NCBI GenBank assembly: GCA_018292915.2
Contig: JACVVK020000037.1
Coordinates: 272,501 to 336,500, forward strand
Reading direction: 5' to 3'
Origin: Batillaria attramentaria
Taxonomy: Eukaryota; Mollusca; Gastropoda; Batillariidae
Length of the DNA stretch: 64,000 nucleotides
A program made the position numbers and the translations under genes. Below, piece by piece: positions 1 through 11,738 of the stretch (position 1 is the first letter of the stretch; the number at the start of each line of letters is the position of its first letter). The notes under the pieces were generated by a model. It worked only from the letters and a program-made list of their open reading frames with translations, did no database searches and was not told the origin of the DNA.

Positions 1-342
1 GAGGGGTGGAGTGGCGGGGGGAGGGGGGTCGGTGTATTGAGCAGGTTTTATATGGTGGCTTCAAAGTTTTTCAAAGCGGCTGTTATGACGTACTGTCCGC
101 GGGGTTCAGTCGTATGAACTGATTTACATTTTTGGTTGTGTTGGGTTTGACGCTGAATGTTTTGCACAGGAAGTGGGTGTCCCAGATGTGCTCCATTTTT
201 TTTTCTCAGCTTTCACGTTCTGTGCACACATAAAGCTCTAACGTGGACGTATACTGGACGTCTACTGATCAAAGGGTCCATGTGAGTTCCAAATTCATGA
301 AGCCTAGACCTTTTTACCAAAAACTGAAAAGTACTAGTCTGT

Positions 343-480
343 CCACGAAGTCCGAGACAGCTCAAATGGTTTGACATAGTTCTATCGACCAGAAGGTCCT
401 GGGTTCGAATCTTGGCAGGCCAACATTTGTCGATTTATTTTCCAACACCCCCATTTTTGAAATCACCCTCGTGTCCAGCC
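343..480 (+). mobile_element. Degenerate tRNA-headed SINE-like repeat (family D, copy 1)
   Basis: A tRNA-like head with an A-box-like stretch (ggctcaaatggttt class, here agctcaaatggtttgac) is followed about 50 bases later by a B-box-like gggttcgaatc, then a unique body containing aaatcaccct. The second copy at 3862 shares the head and the aaatcaccct motif. No target-site duplication is seen. A functional tRNA gene is unlikely because the acceptor stem does not pair and the body continues as shared repeat sequence. Confidence 0.45.
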
Positions 481-1223
481 CCCGAACGTTCACCCCACGC
501 CGCCACACTTCCCATCCACCCCAACCCCCACCACAAACAATAACAACAACAAAAGAAAACAACAACAAAAAGCATGTTCCTATTTATGATATCTACGTCC
601 AGTGGAGCGAAGTACATCCCCATTTCTTAACCTTCATGGGTTTCAAAGTATCCCCATCAGCAGAACTGCCTCGATCTTTTTTCTTTTGCCTTCCCCATTC
701 TATAGCAACATTTCCTGTTATTTTCGCCCCTGATTCGGTGTTATCCCCCATTGAAGAAGTTGATGTCTAGCCAGCTATGGTCACACCCACCACCGAGCGG
801 ACGTGAAGAAATATGGGGTCCATTGATCCTCCTTTCTTCTCCTTGCCCGCGTCCAATTAAGATCAAAAGGATTGTGTTTAATGATACCTTATCCAGGCTG
901 GATAATCAGAGACAGATTCTGTCGCGAGAGAAGCATGGCTAATAATGACTGATTGATTATCGGAAACCGACTCGTGTGAGAACAGAAACAGCTCCAAAAG
1001 AAGACGGGTGAGTTTCCAGTGATTGCCTATGAACTGCGAAAGCTGTCGTTACTGCTGTCCATTAAGGCGTCATATTTTCCTGTGTTGATTTTTCTAATAT
1101 TCCGTTCTTTTTATATTGTTTTGAACGTGAACCCCCGTGCTACTACTGCGCGTTGTTCGGAAAGTCAGTGTCCTACTTGTGTTTCTGTTTGTTTCAATGT
1201 TTGTACATTAAAAGGAAAATGGA

Positions 1224-1647
1224 GGTGGGTGGGTATTTTGATTTTTTTTTTTTACACTTTCTAAAAGACGGGACAACGAGGAAAAAGCCAGCACAAACAT
1301 TTTGGCTCCCAGCCGGTGTCGTAGAATATTTCGGAACCAGGATAAATCGGAACCGGTTCCCAAAAATCCTAGGATATTTCGGAACCATTCCCATTTATCC
1401 CACACCTGGCAGACAAAATTCATGTGGGCTAATGACCTTCTAGACGGTTCCGAAATATGCTGGTGGTTTTCAAATATCCTGTCACTAGAGTCAGGATAAA
1501 TCGGAATGGTTCCGAAAAATCCTGCCACCAGGGCAATGATAAACCGGAATGGTTCCCATTCGTCCCGGTTCCTAAATATCCTGTGACACCTGGACCCGAA
1601 CATTGAGAGTCCAGCGCTCTACCATTCGGCTATCCCGGCTTCCCGTA
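1224..1647 (-). mobile_element. SINE-A copy, split by an inserted foldback element
   Basis: Read on the minus strand, the head at 1647-1600 carries the family motif gccgaatggtagagcg, the acceptor-stem-like gggaagccgggatag, and the anticodon-loop region. The sequence then breaks off before the B box and resumes at 1314 with ggctgggagccaaa, followed by the family body (gtgctggctttttcctcgtt) and a degenerate (GGGT) tail near 1224. The 276 bases between are a separate inverted-repeat element that replaces about 14 bases of the B-box region. Confidence 0.8.
1315..1590. mobile_element. Foldback/MITE-like element inside a SINE
   Basis: The element begins ggtgtcgtagaatatttcgg and ends with the near reverse complement of that sequence (ending cctgtgacacc), giving terminal inverted repeats of about 24 bases with few mismatches. 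The interior holds several diverged, alternately oriented copies of a ggaaccggttcc-type and aggatatttcgg-type motif, so the whole can fold into stacked hairpins. No coding capacity is seen. It lies exactly where the SINE B box should be. Non-autonomous DNA transposon is an inference from this structure. Confidence 0.7.
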
Positions 1648-2707
1648 AATAAGTGGAGATCATGAGAACGACAGTATAAGCGACTTCGAGAGACACTTTT
1701 GGGAGAGACCTACAGTCACTGGCATGTCGCTGGATGTGCACACTTTTCCGAATGGGCGTCGATGTTCACCTTATAACGACCGATCGATTCATACAGCCAA
1801 ATGCTGGAACATGCAGATTGTCACAGCAAGATCGTCACCGAATCATCAGACTGCCTTAACACTACGATGACGTGAACAGTGACGTCAGTGTCTGCTACAC
1901 AGTCCCAGTTCCCGTACTTTCCTTCCCTTCAAAACATTGCTCTTATCGCTCGTCAACTTAAGTTGCGTCCCTTGAAAGTGTTCTCGTGTCGGTGGAAACC
2001 AAAGAAAGCTGTTGACGATCAATGGTGGCCCTCGAGACAATTGAAAGGAGTCTGAACACGTGTTGCAGCAAGAGTCAACATACGACAACATTAGGATGGC
2101 CTACACCTCAACACCACGTTTGTCACAGCTGTAGCGCTGGGCTGTAGTCATTCTTCACTCTTGTTATGTGATGCTGGTTCACTTGGCTGGATATCGAACA
2201 ACATTCATGTTTAAGTTGACTGGACGTTTTTTTGGTGCTCATGTCAGTTAAACCTGAGAAAGACCGGTTACCTTTGTACATGTACATTAAACGCGCTTAT
2301 TCCAAGTTTTCAAGGCTCCACAGAAGACACTTTTTGCTTTGGAACATTTGCGCTTGTGATTTCACCTGTCTTAATAATCTTAATAATCTGTATTACACGG
2401 ACTAATTCCATCTTTCTACACCAACTTATGTTTGGGAACAGTTTCGCTGAAGAGTGCGCCTGTACGCTCGAAATATTTTGTCTTGATGATTAGTACAGCT
2501 CGTAATGCGGTACAGTGTTGTTTACACTTCACACCGGCGGTCGAATATTCAAATTCTAGGACTGTTGTTACACTACTGGAGCGCTCGATGTGGTCGCCGC
2601 GGTAAACAGCTCACAATCATTTGCCTTCATTAGCCTCCATGTAATAGCCCCCCTCAACTTCCTTTGCTCCAGTCATCGGGAAACCAGCTGTATATCTATG
2701 AAAGTGA

Positions 2708-2708
<1 letters not shown>
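1648..2708. other. Stretch without recognised gene or repeat
   Basis: Mixed-composition DNA with frequent stops in all frames. No tandem array, tRNA-like box or coding signature was recognised here. Confidence 0.5.

Positions 2709-2780
<72 letters not shown>
2709..2780. repeat. (GT)n microsatellite
   Basis: An uninterrupted GT dinucleotide run of about 35 units. The Cys-Val open frames over it are artefacts of the repeat. Confidence 0.99.
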
Positions 2781-2783
<3 letters not shown>

Positions 2784-3136
2784 GCGTTTAAACGTATTGT
2801 AATGCGCTTTGAGCCATCATCGGCTAGGATACTGCGCTCTGTAAAAGCAATATATTCTCCTTCTTCTTATTGTAATTATCATTTTAAAAAAAAGTGTGGG
2901 TGCGTGCATGCTTGCGTGTGAAACAGCGTGCTTTTCTCTTGAATGCCTTTCTTGAAATGAAAGAAAAACCTCTTGAAACAGAGGCCGAAGTAAACAATGT
3001 TCTTTAATCAGTCGTCAAAAATTCAGCAGTACACTTTCTATAGTGCCAGCTTTTACCCAGCTTTACAAGAAGACAGCACCGCTTCCAGCACACGTTTAAT
3101 CGTGAGGCGTACTTCAAAGACATTAGCCGTGCTAAA

Positions 3137-3335
3137 CAGTAAACCTATTTAAACAAGGACCTGGCCAGCGTTTCAATAAAGCAGTCTTTAAAACAAAGTA
3201 CCTCAAGTTCACAATAAACCTATCTGGAACACAAGGGTCGACGCAGCGCTGTATCCAATAAACTTGTCCTTAAAACAAGACCCGCTCGATTTCGAGACAC
3301 AATAAACATGTCCTTAAAACAAGGGCCCTCTGATG
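3137..3335. repeat. Degenerate tandem repeat with motif aataaacttgtccttaaaacaa
   Basis: The motif ataaac.tgtccttaaaacaag recurs about four to five times with variable spacers (near 3140, 3185, 3262 and 3308), each time beside aataaa. It looks like an old, decayed tandem array. The aataaa strings are part of the repeat and are not evidence for a poly(A) signal. Confidence 0.55.
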
Positions 3336-3474
3336 GGTTGGGCTGTTTAAAGTGAAACAGGTTTTTCGCCGATCAAGGCGGGAGAGAGGAGCACGGGACA
3401 GGCAAATGCCAGCTTTTCTTGGTAACATTTTCTTCTGACTTTATCGTTCGCTCGCACAAAACACTGTAGTTAAC

Positions 3475-3805
3475 GTGTAAGAACAGATGAACCAAAATCA
3501 CCTTGCGCTGTGATTTTGGTATTGAAAACAGCAGTGAACTGTATTTCTTGTAAAAGCTTACCAGTAAGTGTCATATATGTGTAAGAATTGATGATAAACT
3601 GAAATTCTCCTTCCGCTGTGATTTTTTGGTATTGAAAACAGTAGCTTTTTACAATGAACTGTCTATTTTGTATTTCTTGTAAAAGGTTACCAGTAAGTGT
3701 CATGTGCGTGTAAGAACTGATGATGAAAATTTACCTTGCGCTGTGATTTTGGTATTTAAAACAGCAGGTTTTTTGAATGAACTATTTTGTATTTCTTGTA
3801 AAATG
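3475..3805. repeat. Three tandem units of about 100-130 bp
   Basis: Units begin at 3475, 3579 and 3708 with gtgtaagaa.tgatga. Each contains a short hairpin (aaaatcac, spacer cttgcgct, gtgatttt in unit 1), then ttggtatt.aaaacag and a conserved end tgtatttcttgtaaaa. Units 1 and 2 also carry ccagtaagtgtcat. The copies differ by small indels and substitutions. Confidence 0.8.
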
Positions 3806-3861
3806 TCGTAGGTATTTGCGTTTTGGTTTTCTCTGCATGTTTCCCAGTTGTAGGGTGAGTC

Positions 3862-3980
3862 GGGTACGCGGCTCAAATGGTTTGAGCGTTGGTTTCACGA
3901 TCACAAGTCCTCGGGTTCGAATCACAGAAGGCCTTTTCCAGTGGCCCCGTTTTAAAATCACCCTGTCTGCTTACAACAGA
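3862..3980 (+). mobile_element. tRNA-headed SINE-like repeat (family D, copy 2)
   Basis: The head gcggctcaaatggtttgagcg and a B-box-like tcgggttcgaatcac are followed by aaaatcaccct, matching the arrangement at 343-480. The A-to-B-box spacing resembles a tRNA gene, but the sequence cannot fold into a complete cloverleaf with a paired acceptor stem. Confidence 0.45.
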
Positions 3981-4309
3981 CGTAATCCCTTTAGAACCCA
4001 CCCTCATTATTGCTAATTGCAACAGTTTCTGAAATATGACCGGCACGTTCCTTGCAGACACTGTATTCTATTGTCTGTAGCCTTCGACATAAACTAGTAC
4101 CTGACCAATCGATTCACACCGTTATCTGAAGAAAAAAAAACACGTTAAATTTCAAAATTAACTATTTGAAATCGTAACTCGTACGGCGGGATCAGGAAGG
4201 ATTTTCATAATTTTGTTGTTGTTGTGATCATTATTTCTTTATTCAATGATTATTTCAGTGTCAAAAACAGAATTACAAAAAAAAAAGAAAAAGAAAAGAA
4301 AAGTGATGA

Positions 4310-4620
4310 AGGATCGCATTAGGAGCTTCTGCGCCATGATCGATGGGTTGCTGGTTCGAATCCACACTCAAAATTTGACGTCGTTCCTGTGTGAACACAG
4401 TGCGTGAAGAACTGGCTATTGACACGCCAGACGGCGTCAGCGTAGGGATAACATCAGTTGTAATCAGAGGTAGTAAAAAGGCGAGGGGCGCAGTAATACG
4501 GTGTTGTTCTGACAGACACAAGGGCCACTTGGCAGCTCTACGTTCTCCTCTCACTCTCTATACTCTCGTTTTTCTTGGCCCTATTGACAGGGTAGGCGCA
4601 CTATAAAGCATGGCAATAGA
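4310..4620 (+). mobile_element. Possible tRNA-headed repeat (family E)
   Basis: A B-box-like ctggttcgaatccaca at about 4350 follows an A-box-like stretch by tRNA-like spacing. The repeat may extend to the gcgcactataaagcatgg near 4600; a similar gcgcattatagagta lies near 54336. Boundaries are uncertain. Confidence 0.3.
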
Positions 4621-4986
4621 CGACTCCACTCCGCAAGCCCCGTGGTCAAAGCCCCGCCCCTTTACTCTGCCGTGTAATTGCAAAACACAGTACGCCCATG
4701 ACGTCATTTTATGGGAAAAGGGGTGATTTCAAAATGAAAGAGTAATGGTCTTTTTCCGTTTTCCTCCGAATCATTTTTGATATGAAGTCACACTCTTAAA
4801 ATTAAAAAAAGAAAGAAGAATTTCTTAATACTTCCCACTTATTGTCTCGTTTCTAATCATTTTAATGCGCAGTTTGCATGTGTTGAAAGGCGAGAGTTAC
4901 ACTTGAACGAAAACCGGCCATTCAGTCTTTCGCTCAGGAACCAACACTTCACAGACACCAAGTGGTACATTAACATCAAGTTTATC

Positions 4987-5400
4987 ACCGTGTAGTACAT
5001 GTACTGTCAATATTATACATAAAACTGTATTGTCACTACATAGTACTAAAGGGGATCATGTGGGACATAAATTATATCATTATCAGATAGTGCGTTTATC
5101 GTCACCACATGGTGCCTTTATTGATACTACAGTTGTGTATTTGTGTTTGTCACCACATGCTTGTTATATTTATTGTCACCATATAAAACATTTTTTTTTT
5201 CGTCACCACATGCATGGCTAAATCCATTTTCATCACATGGTACATTTAAAGTCACCACATAAAGCGTGTTTATTGTCACCACTTGGCGTTTTTGCTTTGT
5301 CACTTATTTACATTGATTTTTATCACATATCACATTATCACATTTATCGTCACCACAATCATGTAGTGCGTTTATTGTCACCACACGCGGCACGTTTATT
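4987..5400. repeat. Degenerate array built on TTTATTGTCACCACAT
   Basis: The core gtcaccacat or a one- or two-base variant occurs about eleven times (near 5034, 5100, 5147, 5174, 5202, 5231, 5250, 5274, 5298, 5348 and 5375), mostly preceded by tttat and followed by gg, ag or gc. Spacing varies roughly between 20 and 65 bases. The open frames here read through the repeat and are not genes. Confidence 0.8.
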
Positions 5401-8400
5401 GCGTATCGCCTCACTACACCAGTTCAGTTCTTGTGAGTTCACTGCTGCTGTAGCGGACAGCTAGCCTACTACTAGTGGCCCTGACTTGTGACAGTGGTTG
5501 AGTGATGCAGTGAGGGCCAGGCTGCATCACACACACTGTCGTCTGCCCTGTGTCTCTCGCGCGCCATCCACGAAAGCCGGGGGCTCACTAACGCCTGTGA
5601 CGGACCCACGGTGGTCCCTCCATCCCCTCTCACCTCCCCCACACGGCCCCCTCATCCCCCCCCCCCCTCACCGGCTGAACCACTCAGGGATGTGGGCAAA
5701 GGAACCTCGAAACAAGTTTCACTCCATCCCCACAGTCTGTCCTCGCCACTCGCCTCTTGTCATTTCCACATCACTCACTCTCTTTCTAGTTTCTCTCTCT
5801 CTCACTCTCTTTCTTCTATCATTCCTACACCAGTCCTGTTTTCTGACTTTCACGCCGTGTTCTAGAACACTCTGTTTGTGCCTCAAGGCCACCGAGGACG
5901 GACTGACCAGCCTGTGACTCGCAAATTCTGGAAGAAGCAGAAATCAGATACGATTTTGGTAAACATGCGATAAAATATGACGTAAGTTGAATTTATTTAG
6001 CTCGTCTGTACCTGATCCTGCAGGTTGAATTTCGTCTTCTTCCACCATTTTACAAAATAAATCTTCCCTAATCGTCATCCGAGAAACAAGGGGTGTACCT
6101 ACACCGCTCCAAACGTGCGGTAAATCTCGACTTGTCTGTCAAATGTCACTTGAACTGTGACCTTCACTGTCGTGTTTAGAGCACTCGCACAGATCTCGTT
6201 ACAGAGCACGTGCACGAGAACAAACGAGAATTTAAACAGACCATTCGCTGGACGAACACTCTTACATTCAGTCAGTACCGATTTTGCAGCTGAACTGAGT
6301 GGTTTCTATTTTTGTCCTTTAGTTCGATCGAGGAAAAAAAATGGCTGATTGAAACGGCGGATTCGTTGAACTTCGTCGAGTGAAATACGAGTATTTCATT
6401 GAAGTAAAAACACACTTTTGCTTGGGTGGGTATATTAAGAGGAAAAGACCATTTTGCAAGAACAGCCGCTCAGAGTACCAAACGTTTCAGCTAGAGAACA
6501 GGAGTCAGTGCTACTGAAGGATTCTGAAAACCTTATCCACTCTGCCTCTGGACGTACTGTGTGTCAAAGTGCATTTGTCGCGTGTGATTACTGCATGTGC
6601 ATCGCAGTGCTGCATTCAGTAGCTGTGCAGTTCCGGCCACAGACGCCAGTTGCTACCAACGATCATGCTTGAGATGCAGAAATAATTTGGAGAGTCCAGC
6701 CCCCACAGCCAACATTACGTGTCCTACCGACTGATATCTGGCAGTGAAACCACGGAGAGAAAAACCGAAGTGAGACAAGAGGTGGAGACTTTGGAGGTTG
6801 AAGACACGGCGAAACCTTTGCGGTGGCATTTGGAGCTGTGACAAAAGTAGGCGTGGCCAACAGAGGAAAGTTAAGCCCCTCCTCCCAATGTAACTGCCAA
6901 CGCATGGCCAGAGCGGCTGTTGTGTTACCATGTTCTCTTCTCAGTCAGGTAAGCAATTCTTCCTAATTCTGCAGCTAGAATAATTTGTGTTCTGTTCTCC
7001 TGTCACGGGACAAATCCTTTGCCGCCGTTCAGTTTTTTTTTTTTTTTTTCAGAGCTGCTCTGTCAACTATGATAAAGAAAAAAAACAACAACTGGAGTTC
7101 GGGTTTTATGACTGTATTCACTTGTTGCTTGAAAGGATGCTAGTATCTTTGAGTGTTATGTGTCACTTTGCCTCTGTTTATCTGAGACAGTTTCAACACA
7201 TGTCAACGTCTGTTACAATGACATCGATTGCCGTGTTGCCAATTGTTTCTCGTAGTTCCTGTCTTTCATTGTCAAATTAGATCGTGTCTGCTGATCACGG
7301 TTGGAAACGGAGTGCGTGTACCGGCACTACAAATATACGCCATGGATACAATGGGGGTTATGATACTTGATAATACTGATGAATATTGCGAATGTCAGTG
7401 GTTGTTTCATTGTTCACCAATGATCAGATTGATCACACTGGCAATGGCTCGAGTGTACCTGCTTGTTTTCCTCACATCTATTCACTGTATCAGTATGATC
7501 AGATGCCAGTCAGAACGTCTTCACGACTACTCTTTTGATGTTTACTCTAGAAGCTGTATCAGAAATTGCAAGTCTGCCGCCAAATGCTAGAAAGGCCTAA
7601 GTGGATATCAAATCTATGGCGTTAAAGCATTGTTACCAAAATTAGTTATCTAGGGATTAAAAATCGAATTTCCTGTCGGCACCTGCTCAATTTTCAATGT
7701 TCAGTTCAGTTCAGTTCAGTTCAAGACAGTATCTCTACGTTCGGAAAAGCCCATATGCGCTCCAACCAATCTTTCTGTAATCTCCCCAGTGTCTTCTTTG
7801 AGACTGTTCCGATGTTGGTTTGGTTCCTAATTTTTTCACGAATCAAAAGTAGAGAAGGGAGATACATATAGTCTGTCGTACTCACTGACCGGAGAGTGTA
7901 ACCGTAGGCAACATTTTCCTACCCGTTCCCCTCCACCCGTCCCCGCCCCCGTGCCCCACCTTCTTTTCTCGCCGTTGCACCAGGCCGTCATAACACTCCG
8001 TTCTGGTGAGTTGCGCATTTAGCAGGCTAACGGTGTATCATGTAATACACACACAGGGCCTGACGTCATATGAGAAATAAATGAGTGAAAATGATAAGTG
8101 TGTGGAAGTCTCGCAGGCAGCTATAACTGATGATCACTGCCCTGCCCTCCAGTGTACAAAAAACAAGAAAGTCTGACACAGGCCGAATAAAAACGAGACC
8201 TCCGGGCGAGCAAGTGTTGAGTGTATGAAGAACAGGGAAGCAGCAGATGCAGTAAAAAGACACAAGAAGATACTGATACTGAGACCAAAAAAAAAAAAAA
8301 TGATTTGCAAAAGTTAGCTGAAATAAAAGACTGAGAGGGTGAAGGAGAAGAAGACGATGAAAAAGGAAAGAAAGGTAAAAATAAAAAAAAATGAACAGGC

Positions 8401-8540
8401 CATGATGGTCAAAACGATACCGACGATGACACGCTATTTCATACTGATAATTATTGAGCAAAGACTTAAAAAATACAAGGATATGTTCAAGGCGCATAAA
8501 AAAAGAAGGGGAAAACTGACTTTTTTTTGTTACTGTTGGA
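5401..8540. other. Mostly unclassified DNA, no supported gene
   Basis: Contains CT- and C-rich low-complexity patches (5600-5680, 5780-5820), a short (TTCAG)5 run at about 7699 and a run of T at 7025-7050. A possible tiny first exon at 6904-6948 is described separately. No protein family is recognised. Confidence 0.4.
6904..6948 (+). other. Speculative short first coding exon with splice donor
   Basis: An ATG at 6904 opens a 15-codon frame (MARAAVVLPCSLLSQ), hydrophobic like the start of a signal peptide, ending exactly at a consensus splice donor cag|gtaagc (intron from 6949). The start context is not strong and nothing upstream identifies a promoter. It may equally be a chance ATG next to a chance donor. 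No family is recognised. Confidence 0.15.
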
Positions 8541-8630
8541 GAACCAGGGTAAATGTATGAACCAGGGTAAATGTATGAACCAGGGTAAATGTATGAACCA
8601 GGGTAAATGTATGAACCAGGGTAAATGTAT
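8541..8630. repeat. 18-bp minisatellite x5
   Basis: Five consecutive identical units of gaaccagggtaaatgtat. Perfect identity points to recent expansion. Confidence 0.97.
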
Positions 8631-8677
8631 ACGCAGCAAACGCTGTAAACTGAGAAGGAGTAATAGCTAGACCTGTG

Positions 8678-8753
8678 TAATAATGTTGCAATTACTTCTT
8701 AATAATATTGCAATTACTTCTTAATAATGTTGCAATTACTTCTTAATAATATT
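8678..8753. repeat. 22-bp minisatellite, about 3.4 copies
   Basis: The unit taataatgttgcaattacttct alternates between a g and an a at one position (taataatgttg / taataatattg), giving an alternating two-variant array. Confidence 0.93.
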
Positions 8754-8976
8754 GTCTCATTCAGCAGTTTATGTATGAACTATATTTTCTGTTCTGACAT
8801 ATCAGAATTGTAAAATATCTCATCATCTAGCAACCGCAACATTTTAAAAGACAAACTCTCCAAAATATTTAGTTCAGTTTAATGAAACATGTTCTCTGCA
8901 GAATTTGTAGTAGACCATTCAGAAATTGTCGAGGTCTACACTGGTCAATTCAGTTCCGTTCAATCTCGTTGATACG

Positions 8977-8978
<2 letters not shown>

Positions 8979-9029
<51 letters not shown>
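8979..9029. repeat. (GA)n microsatellite
   Basis: An uninterrupted AG run of about 25 units. Confidence 0.99.
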
Positions 9030-9032
<3 letters not shown>

Positions 9033-9639
9033 CCAGCAAAACTGAAAACCAATATGCCAACAGTATGGACAACCACATTTGTTTGGTTTTTTCTTGGTCA
9101 TTCCTGCTTGCGCGGCGTTAAGCCCTAAATAACTAACTCTTTCGGTGATCATTTCACTACACACTGTAGAGAGGTAGACCTGTATTGTGAAAGCGGCAGC
9201 GCCGCCTGGCGTTCGGTCGTCAGTAGAAAGAGAAAGAATGTATCTGATTCGCTGCCACAAGTGATGTATCATGCTTGTATCAACCTTTGCCATCTTGTTG
9301 GGGGCTGCATTCAGTGCTTATGGACATAGGTTTTTTTGATAGATCGCTATCGGACGAGATGCGGGGATGAATTGCCTCCCCTGCTTGTCTGTGTTGGGTG
9401 CTGGAGCAGGCATTGTGCCGCTTGTCTCGGGTGAGCCGGTTTGGGATGGCACCAACACTGGCAGGGGAACATTCAATCAGTTTCGCCCGCCCCATCTGAA
9501 GATAATGGAACAACACAAGAGCACAAACACGTACTGATGAGCTCAGAGATGCGCGACTAGCACTGATTTAACTGTGTATAGATTTCTGCCGTCATCTTGG
9601 GGGAGCGGTGGTGTAGTTTATGCCGATTCTCTGTCTCTC

Positions 9640-9810
9640 TCTTCTCTCTTTCTGTGTGTCTCCGTCTGACTCCCCCCCCCCCCCCCCTCTCTCTCTCTCT
9701 CTCTCTGTGTCTCCGTTTGTCGTCCGGCGTCTCTGTCTGTCTGTCTGATGTCTGTCTGTCTGTCTGGCTGTCTCTCTTTCTGTCAGTCTGTCTCTCTCTG
9801 TCTCCAAGGT
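9640..9810. repeat. Pyrimidine tract: polyC, (CT)n and (TGTC)n
   Basis: A C-run at about 9671-9687 is followed by (CT)n and then a (TGTC)n-type stretch at about 9730-9800. Almost no purines other than G of the TGTC units are present on the + strand. The overlapping Ser-Leu and Arg-Glu frames are artefacts. Confidence 0.9.
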
Positions 9811-10122
9811 TTCCATTCTTTCCGGCACAGATCACTCAGTCGACCATTCGTCGGACCCAGTTTGCTTTTTGGGAAAAAAGAAAAGAAAAGAAAATTGTGC
9901 AACCGTAAAACACAACCTGGTCTGTATAATTTTATGCCTCAATGGCAAATGACGCCACTAAGAATCATAACTGCCTCTATGCTGTGTCATTTTCAGGTAA
10001 ATCAGTATGGAAACAGCCCCCCTCCCCCTCCCCCACACACACATACACATTTACCCCACCACCCTCCCGCGCATATACACACCTCCTTTTCACATGCCGA
10101 TTTCTCATTAGTCCGTACCCTT

Positions 10123-10300
10123 GGGGAACCGGGACAGCCGAATGGTAGAGCGTTGGACTTTCAATGCTCGGGTCGTGAGTTCCAGTCCTGGCGTGGGCCA
10201 AGTATTTGTGCTGGCCTTTTCTCGTTACCTCGTCTTTGATATCACCCACTCGTGGTGGAAAAGGACGTTAAACTCTCACCCCCCCACCCACCCCCGCCCG
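10123..10300 (+). mobile_element. SINE-A copy, near full length
   Basis: The head ggggaaccgggacagccg is followed by aatggtagagcgttgg (A-box region), aatgctcgggtcgtgagttcc (degenerate B box), the body motif tttgtgctggccttttctcg, tctttgatatcaccc, ggtggaaaaggacgttaaa, and an ACCC-rich tail that runs into polyC. Order and motifs match the other SINE-A copies. Confidence 0.9.
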
Positions 10301-10340
10301 TACCCCCCCCCCCCCCCCCCCGCCCGTACTGTCTCTGCAC
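10301..10340. repeat. polyC tract after SINE-A tail
   Basis: A C-rich simple repeat that continues from the SINE tail at 10300. Confidence 0.85.
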
Positions 10341-10499
10341 CACAACATCAACACTCAGCCCCCATCCTCACCCATGAATCTGCCACCACAGCGTGCAACT
10401 TCCCTGCCGGCTTGCGTAATCATTTATTACGGTGCTCAAAGACAATCTGTCAACGCTGCTACCTCAACCACTACAAAATCAACACCATTCTCCTCCGAC

Positions 10500-10600
10500 A
10501 CACGACCATCACCACCCCCCACCAACCTCCCCACCATCAACAGCAACAACAACCACCCACCACCACCAGCAGCAACCACCACCACCACCACCGGCGCACC
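10500..10600. repeat. CCA/CAA/ACC trinucleotide-rich stretch
   Basis: Imperfect caccac, caacaac and accacc units. His-, Pro- and Thr-rich open frames here reflect composition only. Confidence 0.75.
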
Positions 10601-10837
10601 TTACAGCATCAGTCACTGACAGCAGTTACAGCATCAACACTGCAGTGAAGTGAGAGAGGCAGGGCGGGAAGGTGTGGGTTTCATCCCGCTGATCGGCAGC
10701 AAAAGGAGCAGAGACGGCGGGGCCCAGATGGTAGAGTACTTACGTGAATCATATCCACCCCACTCCGGCGCTCTGCTGACAAGAATCATAAAACACAAGA
10801 TAGAAGACCTTTGTATCAAATCTGAGGGGGCGGGTGA

Positions 10838-11035
10838 TAGTGGGGGGGGGGGGGGGGGGGGGGGGAGGAGGGAGGGGAGCGGAGGGGAGAAGGCTGATAG
10901 ATCTAGAACAGTGAGAATTTCTGCTAACTTGGAATTTACCAGTCCAGTTCTACGTAGTAAGTCGAAGGGTGAGACTGAGGGGCGAGTGTGAAAGGGGCGG
11001 TTGAGAGCCGGAGGAGGGGAGGGGGGGGGGGATGA
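10838..11035. repeat. G-rich low complexity with polyG runs
   Basis: A G homopolymer of about 26 bases (10841-10866) and further GGGGA-rich sequence up to a second G-run near 11030. It could form G-quadruplexes on the + strand. Confidence 0.85.
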
Positions 11036-11738
11036 TGAGGGCCGGGGAGGGGTTTGAAGCAGAGGGTTGTAAACGCAGGTCGGCAGAGGGGCTTAAAAAA
11101 TTAGAAAAATAGGAAGAGAAAGAAAGAAAAAGCAAAAAAGGGCAGTTAACTGAGATATGATCGCCGGTTACGTGCAGATGCACTGCAGACCTTTTTTTTG
11201 CAATTGTTTTCCTGAAATGCGGCCGGTTCTCTCAGTGATGGTTGTTATGCAGTACGTTCACGTAGCTCAGCTTTCGTGTGGTTCAAAAGCGAAGCTTAGT
11301 ACGTCTAATTCATACGTCTTATTATCTGAAGTCTAAGTTTCTTACACTGTACACACAGTACTTTTGTTCCGTGATCTTCCAGTGAGCAGAAGATAGACTC
11401 AGACTCAGAACCGTGTCTGTGATTTCCCGCTTTCTCCGGTTACTTTTTTTCCTCACGATTTGAATGACTAAAACTTACCTTGAGGCATTTTGACCAAAGA
11501 GTGCTGAAAAAGCAGTCAGTCTGAAAGCCAGTGAAGTCAGCGAAAGTCACATCAAAATGGGGAACGTGAGAAGTCAGCAAAGAATGGAAGATACAAGAAG
11601 GGAAAAGAAAACTTAGTCAAAACAATCACCAACTGTGATTGGCCAGTGGAATGCGAAAGATCTGTCCTCATGTCTATACCCAAGGTTGCTTACTGATTAG
11701 ACATAGACATAGTTGTGTCACCTACCCGGCAACTCTCT

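Noticed and set aside
10715..10770. Another SINE-A head (cagatggtagagtact)
   Set aside because: Only a short A-box-like similarity; no B box or body follows.
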